Source of the DNA: Streptomyces sp. SID8352
GTDB lineage: Bacteria; Actinomycetota; Actinomycetes; Streptomycetales; Streptomycetaceae
DNA length: 64,000 bases
NCBI RefSeq assembly: GCF_009862265.1
Contig: NZ_WWGX01000055.1
Coordinates: forward strand, 44,995-108,994
Direction: 5' to 3'
Part shown: piece by piece, positions 25,251-32,942 of the stretch
Position numbering within the stretch: position 1 is the stretch's first letter
How the letters are laid out: every line of letters begins with the position of its first letter
Made by a program: the position numbers and the translations under genes
The notes under the pieces: generated by a model
Database searches by the model: none
What the model was told of the DNA's origin: nothing
What the model saw: the letters and a program-made list of their open reading frames with translations, nothing else

Positions 25251-26091
25251 TTCTCGCACCCGGCCGCGTGTCGGCCACATTCAGTTCCTGAACTGCCTGC
25301 CCCTGTACTGGGGGCTCGCGAGAACGGGCACCCTCTTGGACGTCGAACTCACGAAGGACACCCCGGAGAAGCTCAGCGAGCGGCTGGTGCGCGGCGACCT
25401 CGACGTCGGCCCGGTCACCCTGGTCGAGTTCCTGCGCAACGCCGACCGGCTGGTCGCGTTCCCCGACATCGCCGTCGGCTGCGACGGCCCGGTGATGAGC
25501 TGTGTGATCGTCTCCCAGGTCCCGCTGGACCGGCTGGACGGCGCCCGGGTCGCCCTCGGGTCCACCTCGCGCACCTCCGTCCGCCTCGCCCAGTTGCTGC
25601 TGGCCGAACGCTACGGGGTGCGGCCCGACTACTACACCTGCCCGCCCGACCTCAGCGTCATGATGCAGGAGGCCGAGGCCGCCGTGCTGATCGGGGACGC
25701 CGCCCTGCGCGCCAACCTGATCGACGGCCCGCGCTACGGCCTCGCCGTGCACGACCTGGGCTCGCTGTGGAAGGAGTGGACGGGGCTGCCGTTCGTCTTC
25801 GCGGTGTGGGCGGCCCGGCGCGAGTACGCCGAGCGCGAGCCGGCCCTCGTCCGCCAGGTGCACGAGGCGTTCCTCGCCTCCCGCAACCTCTCCCTGGAGG
25901 AGGTCGCCAAGGTTGCCGAGCAGGCCGCCCGCTGGGAGAGCTTCGACGAGAAGACCCTGGAGCAGTACTTCACCACCCTCGACTTCCGCTTCGGCGCTCC
26001 CCAGTTGGCGGCGGTCGCCGAGTTCGCCCGCCGCGTCGGCCCCACCACCGGCTTCCCCGCCGATGTGACGGTGGACCTGCTGCGCCCCTGA
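25243..26091 (+). CDS. mqnA: Chorismate dehydratase
   Basis: MqnA converts chorismate to 3-enolpyruvyl-benzoate, the first step of the futalosine pathway. The 282 residues begin with the family motif RVGHIQFLNCLPLYWGL and contain VALGSTSRTSVRLAQLLL and MMQEAEAAVLIGDAAL, typical of the periplasmic-binding-protein-like MqnA/MqnD fold. The FLNCLPL signature favours MqnA over MqnD. The GTG start is placed at the leaderless promoter. It is divergent from the cold-shock gene. Confidence 0.93.
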   Translation: MDNSRTRPRVGHIQFLNCLPLYWGLARTGTLLDVELTKDTPEKLSERLVRGDLDVGPVTLVEFLRNADRLVAFPDIAVGCDGPVMSCVIVSQVPLDRLDGARVALGSTSRTSVRLAQLLLAERYGVRPDYYTCPPDLSVMMQEAEAAVLIGDAALRANLIDGPRYGLAVHDLGSLWKEWTGLPFVFAVWAARREYAEREPALVRQVHEAFLASRNLSLEEVAKVAEQAARWESFDEKTLEQYFTTLDFRFGAPQLAAVAEFARRVGPTTGFPADVTVDLLRP

Positions 26092-26197
26092 GCGGGCCGT
26101 CCCCCCTCCCTTCCCCTCCCCTCCCCTTCCCGCACGCGCGCTCCCTCCCGCCCCGCCGCGCGCCACCGCACCGGGGACACGGGGGAGGGGCCGCCGC

Positions 26198-26210
26198 CAT
26201 ACTGGGGCCA
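26198..26210 (+). promoter_or_regulatory. -10 box for a leaderless mini-ORF
   Basis: CATACT (26198-26203) ends seven bases before the ATG at 26210, which would thus be the first codon of a leaderless message. Confidence 0.45.
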
Positions 26211-26245
26211 TGAGGGAGGCCGTGGTCACCGTGGTCGCCGGATGA
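26210..26245 (+). CDS. 11-codon ORF coupled to the prepilin peptidase
   Basis: ATG at 26210 opens MREAVVTVVAG and stops at 26243-26245, overlapping the next ATG as ATGA. A GGGAGG within it could act as ribosome site for an internal start. It may exist only to deliver ribosomes to the peptidase start by termination-reinitiation. Peptide function is unlikely. Confidence 0.4.
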   Translation: MREAVVTVVAG

Positions 26246-26985
26246 GCGCCGGGGGCGGAGCGGCGGCCGTCGTCGCCGCCGCGCTCTGGGGCGGCGGGGC
26301 CGGGGCGCTGCTGCCGCGCGCCGCGTACCGCTTCGCCGCGCCCTGGGGCGAGCCCTGGCACGGGAGCTGCCCCGCCGGGCACCCGCTGCGGGGCTGGCTC
26401 GGCGGCGCGCGGTGCGGGCGGTGCGGGGCGGGCGCGGCCCCGCTGGGTCCCGGCGCGGCCCTGCCCGCCGCCGTCACCGCCCTGGTCTGCGCCGTCCTCG
26501 CCGCCGCCACCGGCGCCCGGCCCGAGCTGGCCGTCTGGCTGCTGCTGGCGCCCGCCGGGGTGCTGCTCGCCGTCGTCGACGTCCGGGTGCGGCGGCTGCC
26601 CGACCCGCTGACCCTGCCCGCCGCCGCCCTCGCGCTCGCCCTGCTCGGGGCCGCCGCGCTGCTGCCCGGACACGCCGGGCGGTGGACGACCGCGCTGCTG
26701 GGCGCCCTGGTGCTGGCCGCCGGGTACGGGGCGCTCTGGTGGCTCAACCCGGCCGGGATGGCCTTCGGCGACGTCAAGCTCGCCCTGGCCGCGGGCGCCG
26801 CCCTCGGCTGGTACGGCTGGCCGGTGCTGCTGCTCGGCACCTTCGCCGGGTTCCTGCTCGGCGCGCTGTACGGGGCCGCGCTCGTCGTCGCCGGGCGGGC
26901 CGGGCGCCGGACGGCCATCGCCTTCGGGCCGTTCCTGCTGACCGGAGCGCTGCTCGGCGTCCTCGCCGGCGGGTACGGGGCCTGA
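26242..26985 (+). CDS. A24-family prepilin peptidase
   Basis: The 247-residue polytopic protein has the aspartyl-protease pattern of type IV prepilin peptidases: VDVRVRRLPDPLTLP supplies the first Asp and GMAFGDVKLALAAG the GxGD-like second Asp. A CRCG-type cysteine cluster (CPAGHP, CGRCGAG) near the N-terminus resembles the zinc-binding loop of full-length PilD. No pilin or Tad/Com secretion genes are in the window, so its substrates lie elsewhere. About seven hydrophobic segments are visible. Confidence 0.85.
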   Translation: MSAGGGAAAVVAAALWGGGAGALLPRAAYRFAAPWGEPWHGSCPAGHPLRGWLGGARCGRCGAGAAPLGPGAALPAAVTALVCAVLAAATGARPELAVWLLLAPAGVLLAVVDVRVRRLPDPLTLPAAALALALLGAAALLPGHAGRWTTALLGALVLAAGYGALWWLNPAGMAFGDVKLALAAGAALGWYGWPVLLLGTFAGFLLGALYGAALVVAGRAGRRTAIAFGPFLLTGALLGVLAGGYGA

Positions 26986-27137
26986 CCGGTTGGCGCGGCC
27001 CCGCGCGACGCGGTCGGCGGGCGGTCTCACCCGACGCGGCCGGCGCGCGCGGCCGCACGCCGCCCGGCCCGTTGGCCCGGCCCCGCGCGGCCGGCCGCCG
27101 GGCGCGGCCTGACCGACGGCGGGGGAGGGCCCTGACG

Positions 27138-27143
27138 TAGGCT
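27138..27143 (+). promoter_or_regulatory. -10-like box upstream of mqnC
   Basis: TAGGCT at 27138-27143 would start transcription near 27150, leaving a leader of about 33 bases with AGAAAGGGA as ribosome site before the GTG at 27183. No clear -35 was found. Confidence 0.4.
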
Positions 27144-27182
27144 GGTCGCCGTCCGTCCACACCCCCGCAGAAAGGGACGCCG

Positions 27183-28382
27183 GTGACCGAGAAGGCCGAC
27201 CTTCAGCCCCTCCTCGACCGCGCCGCCGCCGGTGGGCGGATCACCCCCGAGGAGGCGCTGGCCCTCTACCGGGACGCCCCGCTGCACGCGCTGGGCGCCG
27301 CCGCCGACGCCGTGCGCCGCCGCCGGTACGCGGGTACCGAGCACATCGCGACGTACATCATCGAGCGGAACATCAACTACACGAACGTCTGTGTCACGGC
27401 CTGCCGCTTCTGCGCCTTCTACGCCGCGCCCAAGGACACCGCCAAGGGCTGGACCCGCGACCTCGACGACATCCTGCGCCGCTGCGCGGAGACCGTCGAA
27501 CTGGGCGGCACCCAGATCATGTTCCAGGGCGGCCACCACCCGGACTACGGCGTCGAGTACTACGAGGAGCACTTCTCCGCCATCAAGAGGGAGTTCCCGC
27601 AGCTCGTCATCCACAGCCTGGGGGCGAGCGAGGTCGAGCACATGGCGCGGATCTCCAAGGTGTCCGTGGAGGAGGCGGTCACCCGCATCCACGCGGCCGG
27701 GCTCGACTCCTTCGCCGGGGCCGGCGCCGAACTGCTGCCGGAGCGCCCGCGCAAGGCCATCGCGCCGCTGAAGGAGTCCGGCGAGCGCTGGCTGGAGATC
27801 ATGGAGATCGCCCACGGGCTGGGCGTCGAGTCCACCTCCACCATGCTCATGGGCACCGGCGAGACCAACGCCGAGCGGATCGAGCACCTGCGGATGATCC
27901 GCGACGTGCAGGACCGCACCGGCGGCTTCCGCGCCTTCATCCCGTACACCTACCAGCCCGAGAACAACCATCTGAAGGGCCGCACCCAGGCCACCCTCTT
28001 CGAGTACCTGCGGATGATCGCCATCGCCCGGGTCTTCCTCGACAACGTGGCGCACATCCAGGGCTCCTGGCTGACCACCGGCAAGGAGGTCGGCCAGCTC
28101 TCCCTGCACTACGGCGCCGACGACCTCGGCTCGATCATGCTGGAGGAGAACGTGGTGTCCTCCGCCGGCGCCCGGCACCGCTCCAACCGGCTGGAGATCA
28201 TCGACCTGATCCGCCGCGCGGACCGCGTCCCCGCGCAGCGCTCCACGACGTACGAGCACCTCGTCGTGCACGACGACCCGGCCGACGACCCCGTCGACGA
28301 GCGGGTCGCCTCGCACATCTCGTCCGTGGCCATCGAGGGCGGCACCGCCCACCCGGAACTGAAGCTGCTCGCCTCCAACTGA
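27183..28382 (+). CDS. mqnC: Cyclic dehypoxanthine futalosine synthase (radical SAM)
   Basis: MqnC cyclises dehypoxanthine futalosine in the futalosine menaquinone pathway. The 399 residues carry the radical-SAM CxxxCxxC as CVTACRFC (C70, C74, C77), followed by the family stretches GGTQIMFQGGHHPDYG and FIPYTYQPENNHL. The last residues resemble those of MqnE, its paralogue. The next gene starts seven bases after its stop. Confidence 0.95.
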   Translation: MTEKADLQPLLDRAAAGGRITPEEALALYRDAPLHALGAAADAVRRRRYAGTEHIATYIIERNINYTNVCVTACRFCAFYAAPKDTAKGWTRDLDDILRRCAETVELGGTQIMFQGGHHPDYGVEYYEEHFSAIKREFPQLVIHSLGASEVEHMARISKVSVEEAVTRIHAAGLDSFAGAGAELLPERPRKAIAPLKESGERWLEIMEIAHGLGVESTSTMLMGTGETNAERIEHLRMIRDVQDRTGGFRAFIPYTYQPENNHLKGRTQATLFEYLRMIAIARVFLDNVAHIQGSWLTTGKEVGQLSLHYGADDLGSIMLEENVVSSAGARHRSNRLEIIDLIRRADRVPAQRSTTYEHLVVHDDPADDPVDERVASHISSVAIEGGTAHPELKLLASN

Positions 28383-28389
28383 CCGCGCC

Positions 28390-28995
28390 GTGCTGACGAT
28401 CCACGCCGACTCCCGGGACCGCGCCCTCGCCGTCGAGGGCGACCTGATCGCGGCCGTCGGCCCGCCGGCCGCGCTGATCGCCGCCCATCCCGGGGCCCGG
28501 GTGCGCCGCTGGCCCGGCATCCTCACCCCCGGCCTCGTCAACCAGTACGGCGACGAACTGCTGGAGGCGGCCTACCACCCCGACCCGCGCGAGGCCGGTG
28601 AGCTGGGCACCGCTCCGCTCACCGGTGAGGCGTTCGCCGCGCTGGCCCCGGACGAGGCCCGCCAGGGTGCCAGCGCCCGGCGCGGGTTGCAGCGGATGCT
28701 GGCCCACGGCACCGTCGCCGTCGCCTGCGGGGAACTGCGGGTGCGCGCGGTGCGGGACGCCCTGCGCCGTTCCGGACTGGACGTGCTGGGGCGGGCCGGG
28801 CGCCCGGACGGGATGCCCTCGCTCGACCCGTACGCCTCCGGGGCCCCGGTGGTCTTCGCGCCGCCGAGGGAGCCGGGCTCCGCCGCCCGGTTCGCCGTGT
28901 TCGACGTGCCCGACGAGGCGGCGCTCGCCGCCGCCGGGGCCGGGAGCTGCGTGGCGACGGTCGTCGCGGGGCGGCTGGTGCACCGGCGCCGCTGA
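28390..28995 (+). CDS. Imidazolonepropionase-like protein, apparently a degenerate amidohydrolase
   Basis: The 201-residue product looks like the N-terminal beta-sandwich and first barrel segment of an amidohydrolase: LAVEGDLIAAVGPPAAL then WPGILTPGLVNQYGDELLEA. The usual metal-binding HxH after PGxVxxH is absent, replaced by NQYGDE, and the protein is half the normal length. It ends with a short beta segment, VATVVAGRLVHRRR, typical of the closing sandwich. It follows mqnC after seven bases and is likely cotranscribed. Some bacteria use an amidohydrolase, MqnX, to deaminate aminofutalosine, so this may be a relic or a non-enzymatic partner. Function is unproven. Confidence 0.65.
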   Translation: MLTIHADSRDRALAVEGDLIAAVGPPAALIAAHPGARVRRWPGILTPGLVNQYGDELLEAAYHPDPREAGELGTAPLTGEAFAALAPDEARQGASARRGLQRMLAHGTVAVACGELRVRAVRDALRRSGLDVLGRAGRPDGMPSLDPYASGAPVVFAPPREPGSAARFAVFDVPDEAALAAAGAGSCVATVVAGRLVHRRR

Positions 28996-29099
28996 CGTCC
29001 CCGCCCGGCGCCGCCGACGTCCCGCCCGGCGCCGCGCCGGAGCCGCCCGCCGCCCCGCGGACCGGGGCTCCCGGGCCCGGCCGGACGGAGGGGTGCTGC

Positions 29100-29112
29100 A
29101 ACAATGGGTCCG
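29100..29112 (+). promoter_or_regulatory. -10-like box of a leaderless menG transcript
   Basis: AACAAT (29100-29105) ends seven bases before the GTG at 29112. It keeps the conserved second A and last T of the -10 consensus and repeats the spacing seen at mqnM and mqnA. Confidence 0.45.
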
Positions 29113-29807
29113 TGACCCGCGCCTCCCTGAACAAGCAGCCGCACGAAGTCGCCACGATGTTCGACCACGTCGCGGAACGGTACGACCTGACCAACACCGT
29201 GCTCTCGCTCGGCCGGGACCGGGCGTGGCGCAAGGAGGTCGCGGCGGCCGTCGACGCCCGGCCCGCGCAGCGCATCCTCGACCTGGCGGCCGGCACGGCC
29301 ACCTCGTCCCTGCCGTTCGCCCGCACCGGCGCCCACGTGGTGCCCTGCGACTTCTCCCTCGGCATGCTCCAGGTCGGCAAGGAACGCCACCCCTGGCTGC
29401 CGTTCACCGCGGGCGACGCGACCCGGCTGCCGTTCCGGGACGACGTGTTCGACGCCGTCACCATCTCCTTCGGGCTGCGCAACGTGCAGGACACCGACGC
29501 GGCGCTGCGCGAGCTGTACCGGGTGACGCGCCCCGGCGGCCGGGTGGTCATCTGCGAGTTCTCGCACCCCACCTGGGCGCCCTTCCGCACGGTGTACACC
29601 GAGTACCTGATGCGGGCCCTGCCGCCGGCGGCCCGCGCGGTCTCCTCCAACCCGGAGGCCTACGTATACCTCGCCGAGTCCATCCGCGCCTGGCCCGACC
29701 AGCCCGCCCTGGCCCGTCGGCTCACCGGCGCCGGCTGGTCCCGGGTGGCGTACCGGAACCTGTCGGGCGGCATCGTGGCGCTGCACCGGGGCTTCAAGGA
29801 GGACTGA
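29112..29807 (+). CDS. menG: Demethylmenaquinone methyltransferase (UbiE/MenG)
   Basis: This 231-residue SAM-dependent C-methyltransferase carries out the last ring methylation giving menaquinone. Family landmarks are MFDHVAERYDLTNTVLSLGR near the N-terminus, ILDLAAGTATSSLPFA as SAM motif I, and VTISFGLRNVQD, which is diagnostic of UbiE. The end YRNLSGGIVALHRGFK is also typical. The GTG start agrees with the leaderless promoter. Confidence 0.95.
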   Translation: MTRASLNKQPHEVATMFDHVAERYDLTNTVLSLGRDRAWRKEVAAAVDARPAQRILDLAAGTATSSLPFARTGAHVVPCDFSLGMLQVGKERHPWLPFTAGDATRLPFRDDVFDAVTISFGLRNVQDTDAALRELYRVTRPGGRVVICEFSHPTWAPFRTVYTEYLMRALPPAARAVSSNPEAYVYLAESIRAWPDQPALARRLTGAGWSRVAYRNLSGGIVALHRGFKED

Positions 29808-29853
29808 GCGGCCGACCCCGGCCCGGAGCGCGAGCCGGGGGCCGGGTCCCGGC

Positions 29854-30360
29854 TCAGAGGGCGAGCCGGTAGCAGTGCCCCCGCCGCCGCGTGCCGGGCG
29901 TGGCGAACACCTCGGCGAGCCGCATCCCCAGCCGCTCGGTCACCGCGATCGAGCGGGTGTTGCGGGAGTCGACCATCGCGACCACCTCGGCCACGCCCGC
30001 CGCGCGCACCCGCTCCAGGGTCTGCCGGGCCGCCGCGGTGACGTACCCCCGGCCCCAGAACTCCCGGCCGAGCCGCCAGCCGATCTCGATGTCGCCCCGG
30101 GGGCCCCAGTCGCGGGGCCAGGGCTGGGCGCCGGTGAAGCCGATGACCCGGTCCGCGTCGTCCACCAGGGACCAGAGGCAGAAGCCGCGCTCCGCGTCGT
30201 GGCGGCGCTGTCGGGCGGTCAGCTCCTCGTAGACGGACACCTCGGCGGGGCTCCCGCCGTGGAACTCCATGACGTCGGGGTCGGCGAAGAGGCGGTGCCA
30301 GACGAGGGCGTCCTCGTCGGTGGGGACGCGGAGCCGGACGGCGGGGAGTGCTCGGTTCAC
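29854..30360 (-). CDS. GNAT-family acetyltransferase (RimJ/RimL-like)
   Basis: The 168-residue protein follows the acetyltransf_3 pattern: LRVPTDEDALVWHRLFADPD at the start, EIGWRLGREFWGRGYVTAAA as the acetyl-CoA loop, and NTRSIAVTERLGMRLAEV near the end. Ribosomal-protein or small-molecule amines are possible substrates. It is convergent with menG and divergent from the reductase gene. Confidence 0.88.
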   Translation of the reverse strand: MNRALPAVRLRVPTDEDALVWHRLFADPDVMEFHGGSPAEVSVYEELTARQRRHDAERGFCLWSLVDDADRVIGFTGAQPWPRDWGPRGDIEIGWRLGREFWGRGYVTAAARQTLERVRAAGVAEVVAMVDSRNTRSIAVTERLGMRLAEVFATPGTRRRGHCYRLAL

Positions 30361-30397
30361 GGGGCAGCCCTTCAGCCGGGTGATCGGTGACGCTGAA

Positions 30398-30403
30398 TAG
30401 ACT
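30398..30403 (+). promoter_or_regulatory. -10-like box for the geranylgeranyl reductase gene
   Basis: TAGACT (30398-30403) predicts a start near 30410 and a leader of about 48 bases. CTTGGGGAGATCCC then provides the ribosome site for the GTG at 30458. Confidence 0.45.
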
Positions 30404-30457
30404 GCCCATGACCAGTGCCGGTCGGCACGCAGATTTCGAACTTGGGGAGATCCCGCC

Positions 30458-31750
30458 GTGACCGTCGAGACCGAGCCGCTCTCCGAGAACTCCGCGGACG
30501 TGATCGTCGTGGGCGCCGGCCCGTCCGGCTCCGCGACCGCCTACCACCTGGCCCGGTCGGGGCTCGACGTCCTCCTGCTGGAGAAGACGGCCTTCCCCCG
30601 TGAGAAGGTCTGCGGCGACGGGCTCACCCCGCGCGCGGTCAAGCAGCTCGTCGCCATGGGCGTCGACGTCTCGGAGGAGGCCGGCTGGCTGCGCAACAAG
30701 GGGCTGCGCATCATCGGCGGCGGCTCCCGTCTCCAGCTCGACTGGCCGGATCTCGCCTCCTTCCCCGACTACGGACTCGTCCGCAAGCGCGACGACTTCG
30801 ACGAGCAGCTCGCCCGGCAGGCCCAGAAGGCCGGGGCCCGCCTCCACGAGCGCTGCAACGTGGGCGCCCCCCTCGTGGACGACCGCACCGGCCGGATCAC
30901 CGGGGTGCGCGCCAAGCTGGGCGAGGAGAAGCGGGAAGTCACCTTCCACGCCCCGCTGGTGGTGGCCGCCGACGGCAACTCCACCCGGCTGTCCCTCGCG
31001 ATGGGCCTGCACCGCCGCGAGGACCGCCCGATGGGCGTCGCGGTGCGCACCTACTTCACCTCCCCCCGGCACGACGACGACTACCTGGAGTCCTGGCTGG
31101 AGCTGTGGGACCGCCGGGGCGCCCAGGACCGGCTGCTGCCGGGCTACGGCTGGATCTTCGGCATGGGCGACGGCACCTCCAACGTGGGGCTCGGGGTGCT
31201 CAACACCTCCGCTTCCTTCAAGGAGCTGGACTGGCGCGAGATCCTCAAGGCCTGGTGCGCCTCCATGCCGGAGGACTGGGGCTACACCCCCGAGAACATG
31301 ACCGGCCCGATCCGCGGCGCCGCCCTGCCGATGGCCTTCAACCGTCAGCCGCACTACACCCGGGGGCTGCTCCTCGTCGGCGACGCGGGCGGCCTGGTGA
31401 ACCCGTTCAACGGCGAGGGCATCGCCTACGCGATGGAGTCGGGCCAGATCGCCGCCGACGTCATCGTGCAGGCGCAGGCACGGGCGACGCCGGCCCAGCG
31501 CGAGACGGCGCTCCAGCGCTACCCGAGGGTCCTCAAGGACACCTACGGCGGCTACTACACGCTGGGCCGCGCCTTCGTGAAGCTGATCGGCAACCCGAAG
31601 GTCATGCAGATCGCCGCCCAGCGCGGGCTGACCCACCCGGTGCTGATGAGGTTCACGCTCAAGATGCTGGCCAACCTCACCGACCCGACGGGCGGCGACG
31701 CGATGGACCGCATCATCAACGGCCTGACCAAGGTGGCCCCGAGGGCCTGA
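30458..31750 (+). CDS. Geranylgeranyl reductase-family FAD protein, candidate menaquinone reductase
   Basis: The 430-residue flavoprotein starts with an FAD dinucleotide-binding fold (VIVVGAGPSGSATAYHLARS) and has LLEKTAFPREKVCGDGLTPR, the PxxKxCG signature of geranylgeranyl reductases. It also carries the second FAD motif LLVGDAGGLVNPFNGEGIAY. Actinobacterial MenJ proteins of this family saturate one isoprene unit of menaquinone, which fits its place between menG and the nuo operon. Reduction of other prenyl lipids is possible. Confidence 0.87.
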   Translation: MTVETEPLSENSADVIVVGAGPSGSATAYHLARSGLDVLLLEKTAFPREKVCGDGLTPRAVKQLVAMGVDVSEEAGWLRNKGLRIIGGGSRLQLDWPDLASFPDYGLVRKRDDFDEQLARQAQKAGARLHERCNVGAPLVDDRTGRITGVRAKLGEEKREVTFHAPLVVAADGNSTRLSLAMGLHRREDRPMGVAVRTYFTSPRHDDDYLESWLELWDRRGAQDRLLPGYGWIFGMGDGTSNVGLGVLNTSASFKELDWREILKAWCASMPEDWGYTPENMTGPIRGAALPMAFNRQPHYTRGLLLVGDAGGLVNPFNGEGIAYAMESGQIAADVIVQAQARATPAQRETALQRYPRVLKDTYGGYYTLGRAFVKLIGNPKVMQIAAQRGLTHPVLMRFTLKMLANLTDPTGGDAMDRIINGLTKVAPRA

Positions 31751-31880
31751 CCGCCCGCCCCGCGCGCGGTCCCTCCCGGCCGTCGCCCTCCCGTTCCCGT
31801 CCCCGTCCCCGTCCCCGGCGTCCGGGGCGGGCCGGGCGGCGGCCGCGGCACGGGCGGGCGCCGGGCAGCGGGCACGGGAA

Positions 31881-31925
31881 CGCCCGAAGGACCGCGGCCC
31901 CTGAGCGGCTGCGGTCCTTCGGGCG
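31881..31925. terminator. Hairpin terminator between convergent genes
   Basis: A perfect 15-bp inverted repeat (CGCCCGAAGGACCGC and its complement) with a 15-base loop lies between the reductase and the opposing NlpC/P60 gene. It can serve both directions. A run of CGTCCC words precedes it at about 31795-31820. Confidence 0.85.
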
Positions 31926-31996
31926 TACGGGTGCGGACCGGTCCGGCCGGGGGCACCGGGGACGGAAGTGCCCGGCCGGACGCGTCCGGTGGGGTG

Positions 31997-32881
31997 TCAG
32001 AGCACCCGGACCGCGCCGGTCGGCGGGTCGTAGGAGAGCGGCTTCATGACGACGCCGCTGGCCGGGTTCTGCGCGCCGACGAACATGCCGTCGCCCACGT
32101 AGACGGCCACGTGGTAGGCGCTGCCCGCGCCGCCCCAGTAGAGGATGTCGCCCGGCTGGAGGTTGCTCAGCGAGACCTGGGTGCCGGCGGTGGACTGGGC
32201 CTGGGAGACGCGCGGCAGGTCCACGTTGATCTGGCGGAAGGCGGCCTGGGTGAGGCCGGAGCAGTCCCAGGAGTTGGGGCCGGTGCCGCCGGGCACGTAG
32301 GCGTCGCCGACCTGGGCCTTCACGAAGGCGATGACGGCCGCGGCCGAACCCGTCGCCGTGGACGAGCCGGTGGGGGCGCTGACGGTGGTGGCGGTGGCCG
32401 CGGCCCCGCCGGAGGAACCGGTCGCGCCGGAGGCGGAGGAGGCGGAGGAGCCGGTGCCGGCCGACGGCGTGGCCAGGGCGGCGCGCTCGGCGGTGCGGGA
32501 GGCGCGCTCGGCGGCCTCCTTGCGGGCGGCCTCGGCGGCCTTCTTCCTGGCCTCGGCGGCCTTCTTCTTGGCCGTGACCAGATCGGCCCTGGCCTGCTTG
32601 GCCGCCCGGACGGAGGCGGCGTCGCGCTCGGCCCGCAGCTCGTAGTGGGCGGCGGCCTGCTGGGTGGCGTCCGCGGACTGGGCGGCCTGGGCGGCCAGGT
32701 CGGCCGTCAGGATGGGCAGTTCGAGGGTCTGCGGGGCGGGTGCGGCGGCGTTCGCCGAGCCCGAGGACCCGGCCACTGCCAGGGTGCTGAGGACGCCACC
32801 GGCAACTCCGGCCCGCATCGCGATGGTCGACGCGCTGCGGCGGGGCTTCCGGTGGCTGCGTATGTGAGCGGTGTGGGACAT
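31997..32881 (-). CDS. Secreted NlpC/P60 peptidoglycan endopeptidase
   Basis: The ATG at 32881 gives 294 residues: a signal peptide (MRAGVAGGVLSTLAVAG, cleavage near SANA), an Ala/Lys/Glu-rich coiled-coil segment at about 55-135, a Ser/Gly/Thr linker, and a C-terminal NlpC/P60 domain. The domain has catalytic C207 in NSWDCSGLTQAAF, the histidine in SAYHVAVYVGDG, and PGDILYWGG. It should cleave stem peptides in the wall. No usable ribosome site lies next to the ATG; a GGAGGG lies about 20 bases upstream inside a hairpin. Transcription runs towards a shared terminator. Confidence 0.92.
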   Translation of the reverse strand: MSHTAHIRSHRKPRRSASTIAMRAGVAGGVLSTLAVAGSSGSANAAAPAPQTLELPILTADLAAQAAQSADATQQAAAHYELRAERDAASVRAAKQARADLVTAKKKAAEARKKAAEAARKEAAERASRTAERAALATPSAGTGSSASSASGATGSSGGAAATATTVSAPTGSSTATGSAAAVIAFVKAQVGDAYVPGGTGPNSWDCSGLTQAAFRQINVDLPRVSQAQSTAGTQVSLSNLQPGDILYWGGAGSAYHVAVYVGDGMFVGAQNPASGVVMKPLSYDPPTGAVRVL

Positions 32882-32896
32882 AGGGACAAGCGGTAT

Positions 32897-32942
32897 CAGG
32901 ACACCCTCCGATCCTTCAAGGAACGTGTCCTGCGCCACAGTT
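32897..32942 (-). promoter_or_regulatory. Hairpin in the leader of the NlpC/P60 gene
   Basis: On the minus strand, CAGGACAC and GTGTCCTG form a perfect 8-bp outer stem, with an inner TCCTT/AAGGA stem. The only GGAGG-like sequence before the gene lies between the inner and outer stems on the 3' side. The structure may control access of ribosomes. Confidence 0.5.
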
